NCBI GenBank assembly: GCA_037444775.1
Contig: JBBILU010000051.1
Span: forward strand, 1-6,751
Reading direction: 5' to 3'
From: JBBILU01 sp037444775
Lineage (GTDB): Bacteria; Patescibacteriota; Gracilibacteria; BD1-5; UBA6164
Length of the DNA: 6,751 nucleotides
The position numbers and the translations under genes were made by a program. Each line of letters starts with the position of its first letter. Position 1 is the stretch's first letter. Under the pieces are notes generated by a model that saw nothing but the letters and a program-made list of their open reading frames with translations, was not told the origin of the DNA and searched no databases. Below, one piece after another: positions 1 through 6,508 of this stretch.

Positions 1-83
1 CTCTATTTTATCAAATCTTTTTATAATTTTTCTTACGGTAAAAAAAAATGAGCCGAAAAAAGCATATTTTTTTGTAGAAAAAT

Positions 84-110
84 TTGTATTCTAAAAAAAA
101 TCTATATAAT
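84..110 (+). promoter_or_regulatory. Candidate ndk promoter
   Basis: A consensus -10 TATAAT lies at 105-110, with a poor -35 (TTGTAT, 84-89) at 15-bp spacing. It would give a leader of about 60 nt containing the inverted repeat at 125-142. A second exact TATAAT at 168-173 lies only 5 bases before the ATG and would give a nearly leaderless transcript, but it has no visible -35. The sequence alone does not decide between them. Confidence 0.4.
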
Positions 111-124
111 CTTTTTGCTTTCTG

Positions 125-142
125 ATTAAACAAAAGTTTAAT
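125..142. repeat. 7-bp perfect inverted repeat upstream of ndk
   Basis: ATTAAAC (125-131), a four-base AAAA loop, then GTTTAAT (136-142). It sits between the two possible ndk -10 boxes. It could therefore be a hairpin in the ndk leader or an operator near -45 of the proximal promoter. In DNA this AT-rich it may also be chance. Confidence 0.35.
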
Positions 143-178
143 TTAAGAAAAATATTTTAAAAAATAATATAATTTATT

Positions 179-622
179 ATGGAAACTACTTTAGTTTTAT
201 TAAAACCAGATTGTGTTGAAAGAGGTTTTATTGGAGAATGTATTGCTAGAATTGAGAAAAAAGGTTTAAAGGTTTCTTGATTAAAAATGATGCAATTAAA
301 TGATGCAATCATTGAAGAGCATTATGGATTCCTTTCTACTAAACCATTTTTTCCAGCATTAAGAGCTTATATGCAAAGAACTCCAGTTGTTGCTATGGCA
401 ATTTCAGGAAATAGTGCAGTAAAAACTATGAGAGTTTTAACAGGAGCAACTAATCCAGTTGAAGCTTTACCTGGAACAATTAGATGAGATTTAGCTTTGA
501 CAATTGATTGAAACATAATTCATGCAAGTGATTCTGTTGAAACAGCTGAAGAAGAATTAAAAAGATTTTTTGGAGGAGAGGGAGTTTTTTCTTATGAAAG
601 AGGTTTTGATTGAATTTTATAA
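179..622 (+). CDS. ndk: Nucleoside diphosphate kinase
   Basis: Cytosolic enzyme that moves the gamma-phosphate of ATP onto nucleoside diphosphates through a phosphohistidine intermediate, keeping NTP and dNTP pools balanced. The 147-residue product covers the whole family length. The phosphorylated His is H115, in NIIHASDS. The nucleotide-binding set is present at the family spacing: K9, Y49, F57, R85, T91, R102 and N112. UGA occurs at codons 34, 103, 111 and 145; codon 103 is the conserved Gly of GTIRGD, which shows directly that UGA means glycine. The ATG at 179 gives the correct N-terminus (LLKPD follows). No Shine-Dalgarno sequence precedes it. The gene appears monocistronic, with its own terminator. 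Eleven of its 15 glycines use GGN, more than any neighbour. Many Patescibacteria cannot make nucleotides de novo, so interconversion of salvaged nucleotides is a likely role (inference). Confidence 0.97.
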
Positions 623-635
623 AAATTTTTCAAAT

Positions 636-668
636 AAAAAAAGCATTTTTTCAAAAAATGCTTTTTTT
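636..668. terminator. Bidirectional terminator between ndk and the C39-like gene
   Basis: A perfect 16-bp palindrome: A7-GCA-T6 (636-651), a single C, then A6-TGC-T7 (653-668). The A-tract and T-tract give a U-run after the hairpin on either strand, so it can end both ndk and the convergent gene. Its right edge overlaps the stop codon of the minus-strand gene (667-669). Confidence 0.85.
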
Positions 669-1797
669 ATTTTCTATAAACAATTATACTTTTATTTTCC
701 ATTAAATTCCATTTTCTAAACCATTCTGAAGTTGGATAAATTTGTCTTCAAGAATATGTATCCCAAACAATTATTTCTGTTGGATTAGAAATTTTTCATT
801 TGAATCAAAGTAAATAAAAAGCATGTTCTCAAACTAATCATTTATACTTTTTTAATTCTCAATTCTCTTCATAATGCCAAGTCATTGTTCTATCTTTATT
901 CCAAGAAGATTCTCAATTATAATTACATTGAACTTCTCATTTTCATCTAAAATCTGGATTAGAACAAATATCTCACCAAAGCTGAATCATATTTCATTTT
1001 TCTAATTCTTTCAAAAGTAACTCTAAATGTTTTTCTTTTGTAAAATCGTTTTTGTAAGATGAATTATCTATGAACTTCGTTGCTAATTTGTACTTTGTAT
1101 ATAAATCTATAATTGGTTTTTCAAGAACTCAATAACCAGTCATTCATCTTTGTGTTGCCTTTGTTCAATCATCTAATTTTCAAATATAACCAACAAATCA
1201 TGCATTTGGATTTCACCAAATAATTTTTCAATCAATATTTTTTGTTGGTAATTTTTTGTATTCAGATTTTGATATTTCTTCTATTAAAGTTCTTTCTTTA
1301 ATATTTTTTCAAAGTAAATAATTGATTATATCTTTTGTTGCTGATATTTCACAACTCAAAGCTCTTTCTTGAATACTTTTATTTACTATATTATCACTTA
1401 TATCAAAATATCACTTTTTTTGTTTAATTATTTTTTTATTAGAAATTTTTTCTGTAGCTCAAGTTAAAAACAAATTTACTTCAAATGGAATTTCTATTTG
1501 ACTTTTATCTGATTTTAAAAATAAAAATCATTTATCATTTATTTCTCCAGATCAAGTAACATTAAAAAAACATCATTTTGTATCACATAAAAAATCAACA
1601 TTTCAATTATCACTTTTTATTTCAAAATCAATTTTTCAATCTATTATATTTTTTTCTAAATTTTTGTTAGAATAATAAGTTCAAATATATTTTTCTTTAG
1701 AATCAATATTCAAGTATTTATATATTGAGTTAGTTGTTTGTAAATTATATAAATTTATTATCGTAAATACTAGTATTACTAGCAGAAAATTTCTCAT
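667..1797 (-). CDS. Exported C39-like cysteine peptidase family protein (Peptidase_C39_2 fold)
   Basis: A 376-residue protein visible only with UGA as Gly (27 of its 30 glycines). Residues 1-22 form a hydrophobic signal or anchor. Residues about 31-145 are a beta-rich region of unknown family with a close Cys pair (C71, C76). The C39-like domain fills about 145-376: the catalytic Cys is C149 in LSCEIS, followed by a GNPNAGFVG segment, TGYGV (220-224), the His H325 in EHAFYLLGF, and the Asp D346 in WDTYSG. The order and spacing fit papain-like C39_2 proteins. An insertion at about 276-318 carries two more cysteines (C278, C291). Members of this family include bacteriocin-leader and cell-wall peptidases, and many are uncharacterised; the substrate cannot be told here. 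No transporter or bacteriocin gene is nearby. It has its own promoter and is divergent from the paralog operon. Confidence 0.85.
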
Positions 1798-1828
1798 TAT
1801 TAAAAATTAAATCTTAAAAACAGTCATT

Positions 1829-1857
1829 ATTGTAATATACTTTTTTTTAATTGTAAA
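1829..1857 (-). promoter_or_regulatory. Promoter of the C39-like gene
   Basis: On the minus strand, a -35 TTTACA (1852-1857) is followed after exactly 17 bp by a -10 TACAAT (1829-1834). Each box has one mismatch to the sigma-70 consensus. Transcription would begin near 1822, giving a leader of about 25 nt before the ATG at 1797. No Shine-Dalgarno sequence lies in that leader. Confidence 0.65.
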
Positions 1858-1970
1858 GAAAATGAACATAAAATAAATTATAAATATTTTCTTTGAAAAA
1901 AATTTTGAGGGGGTTTTTCTCTATTTTAAAACTAATTGACTGAACTATTATTTATATTTTTAAAAAAAGT

Positions 1971-2017
1971 CAAGTAAAAATTTTATTTTGTAAAAAATAT
2001 GTGCTACAATTTACTTG
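1971..2017. repeat. 8-bp inverted repeat flanking the paralog-operon promoter
   Basis: CAAGTAAA (1971-1978) and its exact reverse complement TTTACTTG (2010-2017) bracket the promoter of the operon at 2044; the right arm touches the last base of the -10. The position suits an operator bound on both sides of the polymerase site, but the arms are 31 bases apart and chance is possible. Confidence 0.35.
2002..2010 (+). promoter_or_regulatory. Extended -10 promoter of the paralog operon
   Basis: TGCTACAAT is an extended -10 (TG-n-TACAAT) with no good -35 at normal spacing, as often found with extended -10 promoters. The start would fall near 2017, leaving a leader of about 27 nt before the ATG at 2044. 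The TelA-like gene has the same TG-n-TACAAT element, followed likewise by TTACTT and a T-rich leader. Confidence 0.55.
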
Positions 2018-2043
2018 TATTATTTTATTAATTATTATTTTTT

Positions 2044-2910
2044 ATGAAAACATTGAACAAATTGGTATCCTTGACTTTGCTTATTTCTATGTTGTTATTA
2101 AGTATTTGACAAGCTAATTCTTATGATTGAAAATATCCTAACTGGCCTTATTCTCATAAGTTGACTCCTGTAGAAAATGTTAAGAAACCTATGACTTTTT
2201 GGATTTTTGCTTGAAATGCAAAAAAAACAGAACAAAATTGTACTTATTGAACTTCTTTTAGAGTTCTTGATTCTCATGGAAAAGTTATTAAAGAATATTC
2301 TCCAGAAAACTGTGAGGGTTACAACGATTCATATTCATTACCTTGAACTCCAAAAAAGCCTGTAAATAATTCTACTTCTTCTGATACTGAGATTGATAGT
2401 TTATTGAATGATATCTTCGGAAGTTCTTCTGATTTTAATGAAACTAGAGCAAATGTTTTAGAGGAAGTTATAACAGAAAAAGAACCTGCTGAAGATTCTT
2501 CATCTGAAGATATTGATGCAATGTTAAAAAGTTTATTTGGTCAAACAGATGATTCATTAAATATTTCTTCTAAAGATTACAAAACTGCATTATCAAACTT
2601 TTTCTTTAATAAAGCAGAAGTTCAAGTTGGAAGTTTGGAAGTGAAGGGAATTGCAAATGATGAAAATTATAATTCATGAATAGCAAAGTTTGCTTCTAAA
2701 ATTGATAATGAATTTCAAATTCAATCTATAAAAGAAGATTTTATTAAACATTTAGACAAAGTTGCATTTTCTTATTATTCTTATAATTCTTTAAATTCTA
2801 GTTCTTTTACAAAAGAAGTTTTCAAAACAAAATTAGTTTCAGATTTAAAAAATCTTGCTACTAAATATGAAATTTTGAAGAAAAAAGATAGAATTATTTC
2901 AAAGATGTAA
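2044..2910 (+). CDS. Exported protein of unknown function, first of a tandem paralog pair
   Basis: I do not recognise this 288-residue family. Residues 1-24 or 1-26 are a clear signal peptide (Lys-rich start, Leu-rich core, then GQANS). A module at about 50-90 carries C66 and C90, exactly 23 residues apart, probably a disulfide outside the membrane. Residues 105-175 are a Ser/Asp/Glu-rich linker with two similar motifs, EIDSLLNDIFG (116-126) and DIDAMLKSLFG (156-166). Residues about 185-280 form a helical domain that opens near SLEVKG. The next gene repeats this architecture with alignable sequence, so the two are paralogs. Six of 12 glycines are UGA. The ATG at 2044 starts the signal peptide directly. 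The gene leads an operon; its neighbour begins 22 bases after its stop. Confidence 0.85.
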
Positions 2911-2932
2911 TTTTACTTCATAAAAAAGCTAT

Positions 2933-4039
2933 ATGAAAACAATAGATAAATTATTATTTGCACTATTACTTTTATCAATAACACTCGTAAATAGTTTATA
3001 TATTTATGCAAATGATACAACAAATTCTTGAACTACATCTGCTTGAGTAAGTTTGGCAAATTCTGTTAGCTCAATTCCAACTTATACGGGAACTTGAGTT
3101 TATAGAGAAAGTGTAACAGAAATTGTTAGAAATATTGAAACAACAACTTCAACATGAAAAACAGAAATAGATTATTCTAAATACAAAAGTAAATTAACTC
3201 CATATACAAAAAAAATCTTTCATACTCCTTTTTGGCTAAACAAAAAAGACACAGAACTTTTTGATATTAGTAAAGAATGTTTAACTGGGGAAAGTTATAT
3301 TATAGTTTGAGATGATTGAACAAAATTAAAAGAATATATAAAATCTAACTGTTTAAAAGAAGATGTTGATAAAGATAATAATGATTTTTTGACAGATTTA
3401 TTTAATAATTCTACTGAAAAATCTGAAACAATTTCTGAAACTTGAGAAACTGGAAAAACTTTAGAAACAAATAATTCTTGAAATTCAATACAAATAGATT
3501 CTGAGGTGAATAATCTTTTGAATGATATTTTTTGAAGATGAGTTGATTCTAAATTACAAATTGTAAAAATGTATGAACCAAAACAAGTAAGTATGAAATC
3601 GGTTGACTTATTTGCTTCAATGAATACTTTTGAAAGTTGAAAAGTTAATATTTTGATAAATTCTTTAGAAGTAAAATGATTAAAAAATCAAACTTATTAT
3701 AATGATTTAATTTCAGAATTTCTTATAAAAGTTGATAAAAATTTAAAATTAGATTCTAGTAAAAAAACTTTAGCAAAAAATATTTCTGCAATTTCTTACT
3801 CACTTTCATCATATTTAAACGAAAATTTGAGTGAAGAATCTAGAGTAGTTTTTGGTAAAAAAATGCTTTGGGAATTAAAAGAATTGGATAGAAATTATAA
3901 TGAATTAAAAACTCGTGAAGAAAAAGTACAAGGTTTTTTGCAAAATACAAAGACAGAAAATAAAGAAATTTCTGTAAAAACAGAAGAAAAAAGTTCTGAC
4001 AAAAATAGTAAAATATATGAGTTTTTAAAAAATAAATAA
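2933..4039 (+). CDS. Exported protein of unknown function, second of the tandem paralog pair
   Basis: A 368-residue relative of the preceding protein. Residues 1-26 are a signal peptide ending near IYAND. Residues 27-90 are a Thr/Ser-rich stretch missing from the first paralog. The module at 97-140 repeats the C-x23-C pair (C116, C140), including the LKEY segment before the second Cys. The linker at 141-200 is acidic and Ser/Thr-rich, with a weak motif (FLTDLFNNS, about 152-160) and a strong one, EVNNLLNDIFG (191-201). The helical domain at about 231-335 again contains SLEVKG (244-249). The last 30 residues are a charged Lys/Glu/Ser tail. Twelve of 17 glycines are UGA; several align with GGN codons in the first paralog. 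It is probably co-transcribed with the gene before it and the small ORF after it. Function unknown; a secreted or surface-held structural or adhesive role is only a guess. Confidence 0.85.
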
Positions 4040-4059
4040 TTTTAATAACTACCTCATAC

Positions 4060-4131
4060 ATGACTAAAAAAGATATTTTCAAGACAATAATTTTATGAAT
4101 TCTTGTTTGATTTTGATTTTATTTGAAATAA
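4060..4131 (+). CDS. Small hydrophobic single-span peptide (23 aa), hypothetical
   Basis: A complete ORF only under UGA=Gly: codons 13, 17 and 19 are UGA. It begins MTKKDIFK and continues as a Leu/Ile/Gly/Phe-rich stretch ending in YLK. This gives a short transmembrane helix with positive charges at both ends. It lies 20 bases after the second paralog's stop, and its TAA runs into the left arm of the terminator, so it would be the last gene of the operon. No Shine-Dalgarno sequence is present, as for all genes here. A 23-codon ORF in AT-rich DNA can arise by chance; the start, membrane-like composition, tight spacing and terminator position argue for a real gene without proving it. Confidence 0.45.
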
Positions 4132-4157
4132 AAAAAGAGATTTTCATCTCTTTTTTT
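4130..4157. terminator. Bidirectional terminator between the paralog operon and the TelA-like gene
   Basis: A perfect 12-bp stem: A7-GAGAT (4130-4141), loop TTTC, then ATCTC-T7 (4146-4157). The flanking A and T tracts make it work on both strands. The left arm overlaps the stop of the small ORF (4129-4131) and the right arm overlaps the stop of the convergent TelA-like gene (4156-4158). Confidence 0.87.
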
Positions 4158-5244
4158 AGCTTTCCAAAAGATTATTCAATTCTTCTGTATCTTTTTTATT
4201 CAAAAGTTTTATAGATTCTAATTTTTTTCCTGCTTCTTCAAAAAGTTTCTTTTCTTCCATAGCATCTGCTAGAATAGCTTTTCTTGACTCTTCAACTTGA
4301 TCAAAATGATTTTTTAATTTAGTAACATTTTCAACAAAAACTGAAGTAGAAACAACTGGTTTAGACGACATTTCTTCTGCTTTTTTTGAAGAATCAATTG
4401 CTTTGTCTGTCAAATCTGAACTCATTTTATCAATTGTTTGCCCCATAACTTCCATTGCTTTCATTGAAGCATCAATAGCTTTTTGAGAACTTGACTCAAT
4501 AATTGCAGTTGAAAGAAGTGTTTTAAAAATTGGCTTACTTGAATTCATAGCAAGACTAAGTTTATTTGCTGAATCAAGTCTCATCAGAAGTCTTTTTTTA
4601 GCCATTTCAAGATTTCAAATCAAAACTACTAAATTTGTTTGAAAAAATTCAACATTTCTTATAAATAAAGACATTTTATGTTTTGTTTCTTCATCTGTAG
4701 TAACATCCATTTTTGCTTTAAATTCAACTATTTTTTCTCAGACATAATCTTTATAAGCAACTACTTTTCATAAATTATCATCTATTCAGTCAAGAAATTT
4801 CTTTTGTAAATCAATAGAAGTATTTATAGAGTTGTAAGAAGTGTCAAATCAAGAAAAAATCATTTCTATTTTTCCTTCAACTCATTTCATATTAAATTGA
4901 GCTTCATCAATTTTTTCGTCAAGAGTTTTTGCTAAAGATCCCAAAACTGGTATAGCTTTTACAAATTTCATAACGGCTCAATCATTATTAATTATATCTT
5001 TATAAACTCATTGAACTTCTTTATTCATTTCTTCTAAACTTCAACTAACTGTCATTATTGGGTCTGTATCAATAACTCTTGCTGTATCACTAATTATAGA
5101 ATCAAGAGGTGCAGTTATTTTTTCTCAAATAGATCTGAAATCACGAGCTTCTCTAAAAGCTTGTTCAATTTCTTGCTGTTGAGATGCTGATAATGCATTC
5201 TTTTTTGCTTCTTCATCTGTAGTAATTTGTGCTTGTGTGGACAT
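4156..5244 (-). CDS. TelA/KlaA-family (toxic anion resistance) coiled-coil protein
   Basis: A 362-residue, largely helical cytosolic protein with no signal peptide. The full frame runs from an ATG at 5244; under the standard code only the last 149 residues would be seen. The fold resembles TelA/YaaN proteins. An N-terminal lead-in is followed by a short hydrophobic segment (about 92-106, FVKAIPVLGSLAK) and a middle helical region containing LQKKFLDGIDDNLGKVV (146-162). A Met/Ala-rich repetitive helix (about 240-292) lines up well with YaaN-like C-termini, and a charged coiled coil lies at 305-362. Family members are linked to tellurite and other toxic-anion resistance and to membrane-stress responses; their biochemical action is not settled. 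Assignment is by architecture and remembered sequence patterns. Ten of 14 glycines are UGA. It is a single gene with its own promoter. Confidence 0.65.
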
Positions 5245-5277
5245 AAAAAAATATTATATTAAAAAATAAGTAAAGGC

Positions 5278-5305
5278 ATTGTAACATATTTTTTTAAATA
5301 TTCAA
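5278..5305 (-). promoter_or_regulatory. Promoter of the TelA-like gene
   Basis: On the minus strand, an extended -10 TGTTACAAT (5278-5286) is preceded after 16 bp by TTGAAT (5300-5305), a partial -35. The start would be near 5271, leaving a leader of about 27 nt. A closer TATAAT (minus, 5253-5258) could give an almost leaderless transcript but has no -35. Confidence 0.5.
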
Positions 5306-5311
5306 AAAAAT

Positions 5312-5332
5312 ACTAAAAAAAAGTTTTTTAGT
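5312..5332. repeat. 9-bp perfect inverted repeat between divergent promoters
   Basis: ACTAAAAAA (5312-5320), loop AAG, then TTTTTTAGT (5324-5332). It lies midway between the outward-facing -35 boxes of the TelA-like gene and the glycosidase-like gene. It could be a shared operator or an insulating hairpin. Most of each arm is an A or T tract, which weakens the case. Confidence 0.4.
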
Positions 5333-5347
5333 TAAATTAATTTATTT

Positions 5348-5375
5348 TTTACAAATAAAACTAAATATATATAAT
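5348..5375 (+). promoter_or_regulatory. Promoter of the glycosidase-like gene
   Basis: A -35 TTTACA (5348-5353, one mismatch) is followed after 16 bp by a consensus -10 TATAAT (5370-5375). Transcription would begin near 5382, about 29 nt before the ATG at 5411. The early leader carries CTACTT and a T-run, like two other leaders in the window. Confidence 0.6.
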
Positions 5376-5410
5376 CAAATCTACTTTTTTTAAATATTAA
5401 AACAAAAATT

Positions 5411-6502
5411 ATGAAAAAAATATTTCTTATCTTAATATTAGCTTTGTTAAGCTATAATTATTCTTTTGCAAATACTTTAATAGAAAGAAAAATTGATTGA
5501 TACAAAGCAAAAATTATAGAATTTGATACAAAATCAAAACTTTATGACTTGAAAGTTTGAATAGACAAAAAATGATGAAGTAGTTTGAGAGAAATTATGA
5601 TAGAAAATAATTGAGTTTCTTGAGTGAATTGAGTTTTTGAATGTCCGAAAGATTATCCAAGTTGTGGCTGAAAAAATTATACAATAAATGAAAGATATGT
5701 TGATTGAAAAAAAATAGCAACTTATGATTCTACTTGAGATAGAGTAGTTTTTGGCTGGACAAAAGCTTATGAAGCTTTTTTGTTCCAAACTTGAAAAATA
5801 AATGAAAATAAAGAGTGAGAAATTTATGAAGGTTTTGCAAATCATCCTTTACTTTTGAAAGATTGAGAACCTCAAACAGAAAAATATCACGAACTTTGAT
5901 TAATTGATAATAAAATGAAGTCAAAAGCTTCAAAAAATTTTATTTGTTCAAATAAAGATTCTAGTAAAATTTATTTTGGTTATATTTATGATATTGATAT
6001 TGATAATTTTGCTGTAGTTTTGAAAACTTTCGGTTGTTATAATGCTATAAATCTTGATGCCTGAGCTTCAATTGCTTATATTTATAATGGAAAATATATT
6101 GCATGACCTTGAAGAGAAATTTTAGATTGAGTTTTTATTGTTCCCAAAGGGATTGATGTGAAATCTTTAGAAAAAACAGCTAAAAATATTATGAATCAAA
6201 TTCTTTTGAAATACAAAACTTTGGATAATTCTTCTAAAATAAATATTTTAAATAATCTTAATTCTAAATTAACTTCAGCTTCAAATTCAATTTATTCAAA
6301 AAATACGATAGATATTATGGAGAATTGAAAAAAAGTTTGAACAAAAACTAGTATAAATTCTACAAAAACTCTTTCTCAGCTTTATGTAATAAATGTTTTG
6401 AGAACTTATACTGATGAATTAGCTAAAAAAATTGCAGAACTTGAAAAATTAAAAAATATTAAAAAGTTAGATTTAGATGTTAAAGTTGATGTTGGGTTGT
6501 AA
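5411..6502 (+). CDS. Exported phosphodiester glycosidase (NAGPA-like) domain protein with helical C-terminal extension
   Basis: A 363-residue protein with a signal peptide (residues 1-20, cut near SFA). Residues about 25-247 match the NAGPA/phosphodiester glycosidase pattern: GVNGVFEC (71-78, the usual NG-x-F site), NHPLLLKDGE (144-153), a strand block at 174-205, then NAINLDAGAS (211-220), and GREILDGVFIVP (234-245). In this family LDGGGS is usual; here both Gly positions around D216 differ, giving LDAGAS, so activity may be altered. Four cysteines (C78, C85, C179, C209) could form disulfides outside the cell. Residues 250-350 are a helical region not needed for the domain and faintly like the helical ends of the two paralogs. 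Twenty of 28 glycines are UGA. Relatives act on sugar phosphodiesters or in exopolysaccharide and spore-envelope processes; the substrate here is unknown. No terminator was seen after the stop. Confidence 0.8.
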
Positions 6503-6508
6503 AAAATT

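Larger units (their letters stand above)
1..178. other. AT-rich intergenic region upstream of ndk
   Basis: No gene could be assigned here. Under the UGA=Gly code, plus-strand frame 1 is open to a TAA at 127-129 and frame 2 to a TAA at 92-94. Either could be the tail of a gene entering from the left, but both translations are low in complexity and match nothing I know. The region also holds the candidate ndk promoters and a 7-bp inverted repeat, listed separately. A TG-n-TAAAAT sequence on the minus strand (5-13) could be an extended -10 for a gene to the left; this is weak. Confidence 0.5.

Noticed and set aside
2..94. C-terminal end of a gene entering from the left edge
   Set aside because: Two different frames are open, both low in complexity and without family resemblance, so neither can be preferred.
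287..487. Short stand-alone ORF within ndk
   Set aside because: It is only the stretch of ndk between two in-frame UGA codons under the standard code; the real gene is 179-622.
1895..1919. Hairpin around the only GGGGG run (1909-1913)
   Set aside because: The stem is only GAAAAA/TTTTTC with a 13-base loop; too weak to call a terminator or regulatory structure.
2404..2679. Stand-alone 91-residue protein
   Set aside because: An internal piece of the first paralog bounded by UGA; reading UGA as Gly extends it both ways to a signal peptide and a TAA.
3840..4082. Minus-strand ORF overlapping the second paralog
   Set aside because: Low-complexity Phe/Leu-rich translation antisense to a well-supported gene; it arises from the A-rich coding strand.
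5534..5933. Two minus-strand ORFs inside the glycosidase-like gene
   Set aside because: Antisense to recognisable NAGPA-like motifs, low-complexity sequence, and no promoter or start signal of their own.
179..6502. UGA as tryptophan (Mycoplasma-type code)
   Set aside because: TGG is used for Trp within the same genes, and UGA falls at conserved glycines (GTIRGD in ndk) and at positions where the paralog has GGA or GGG.
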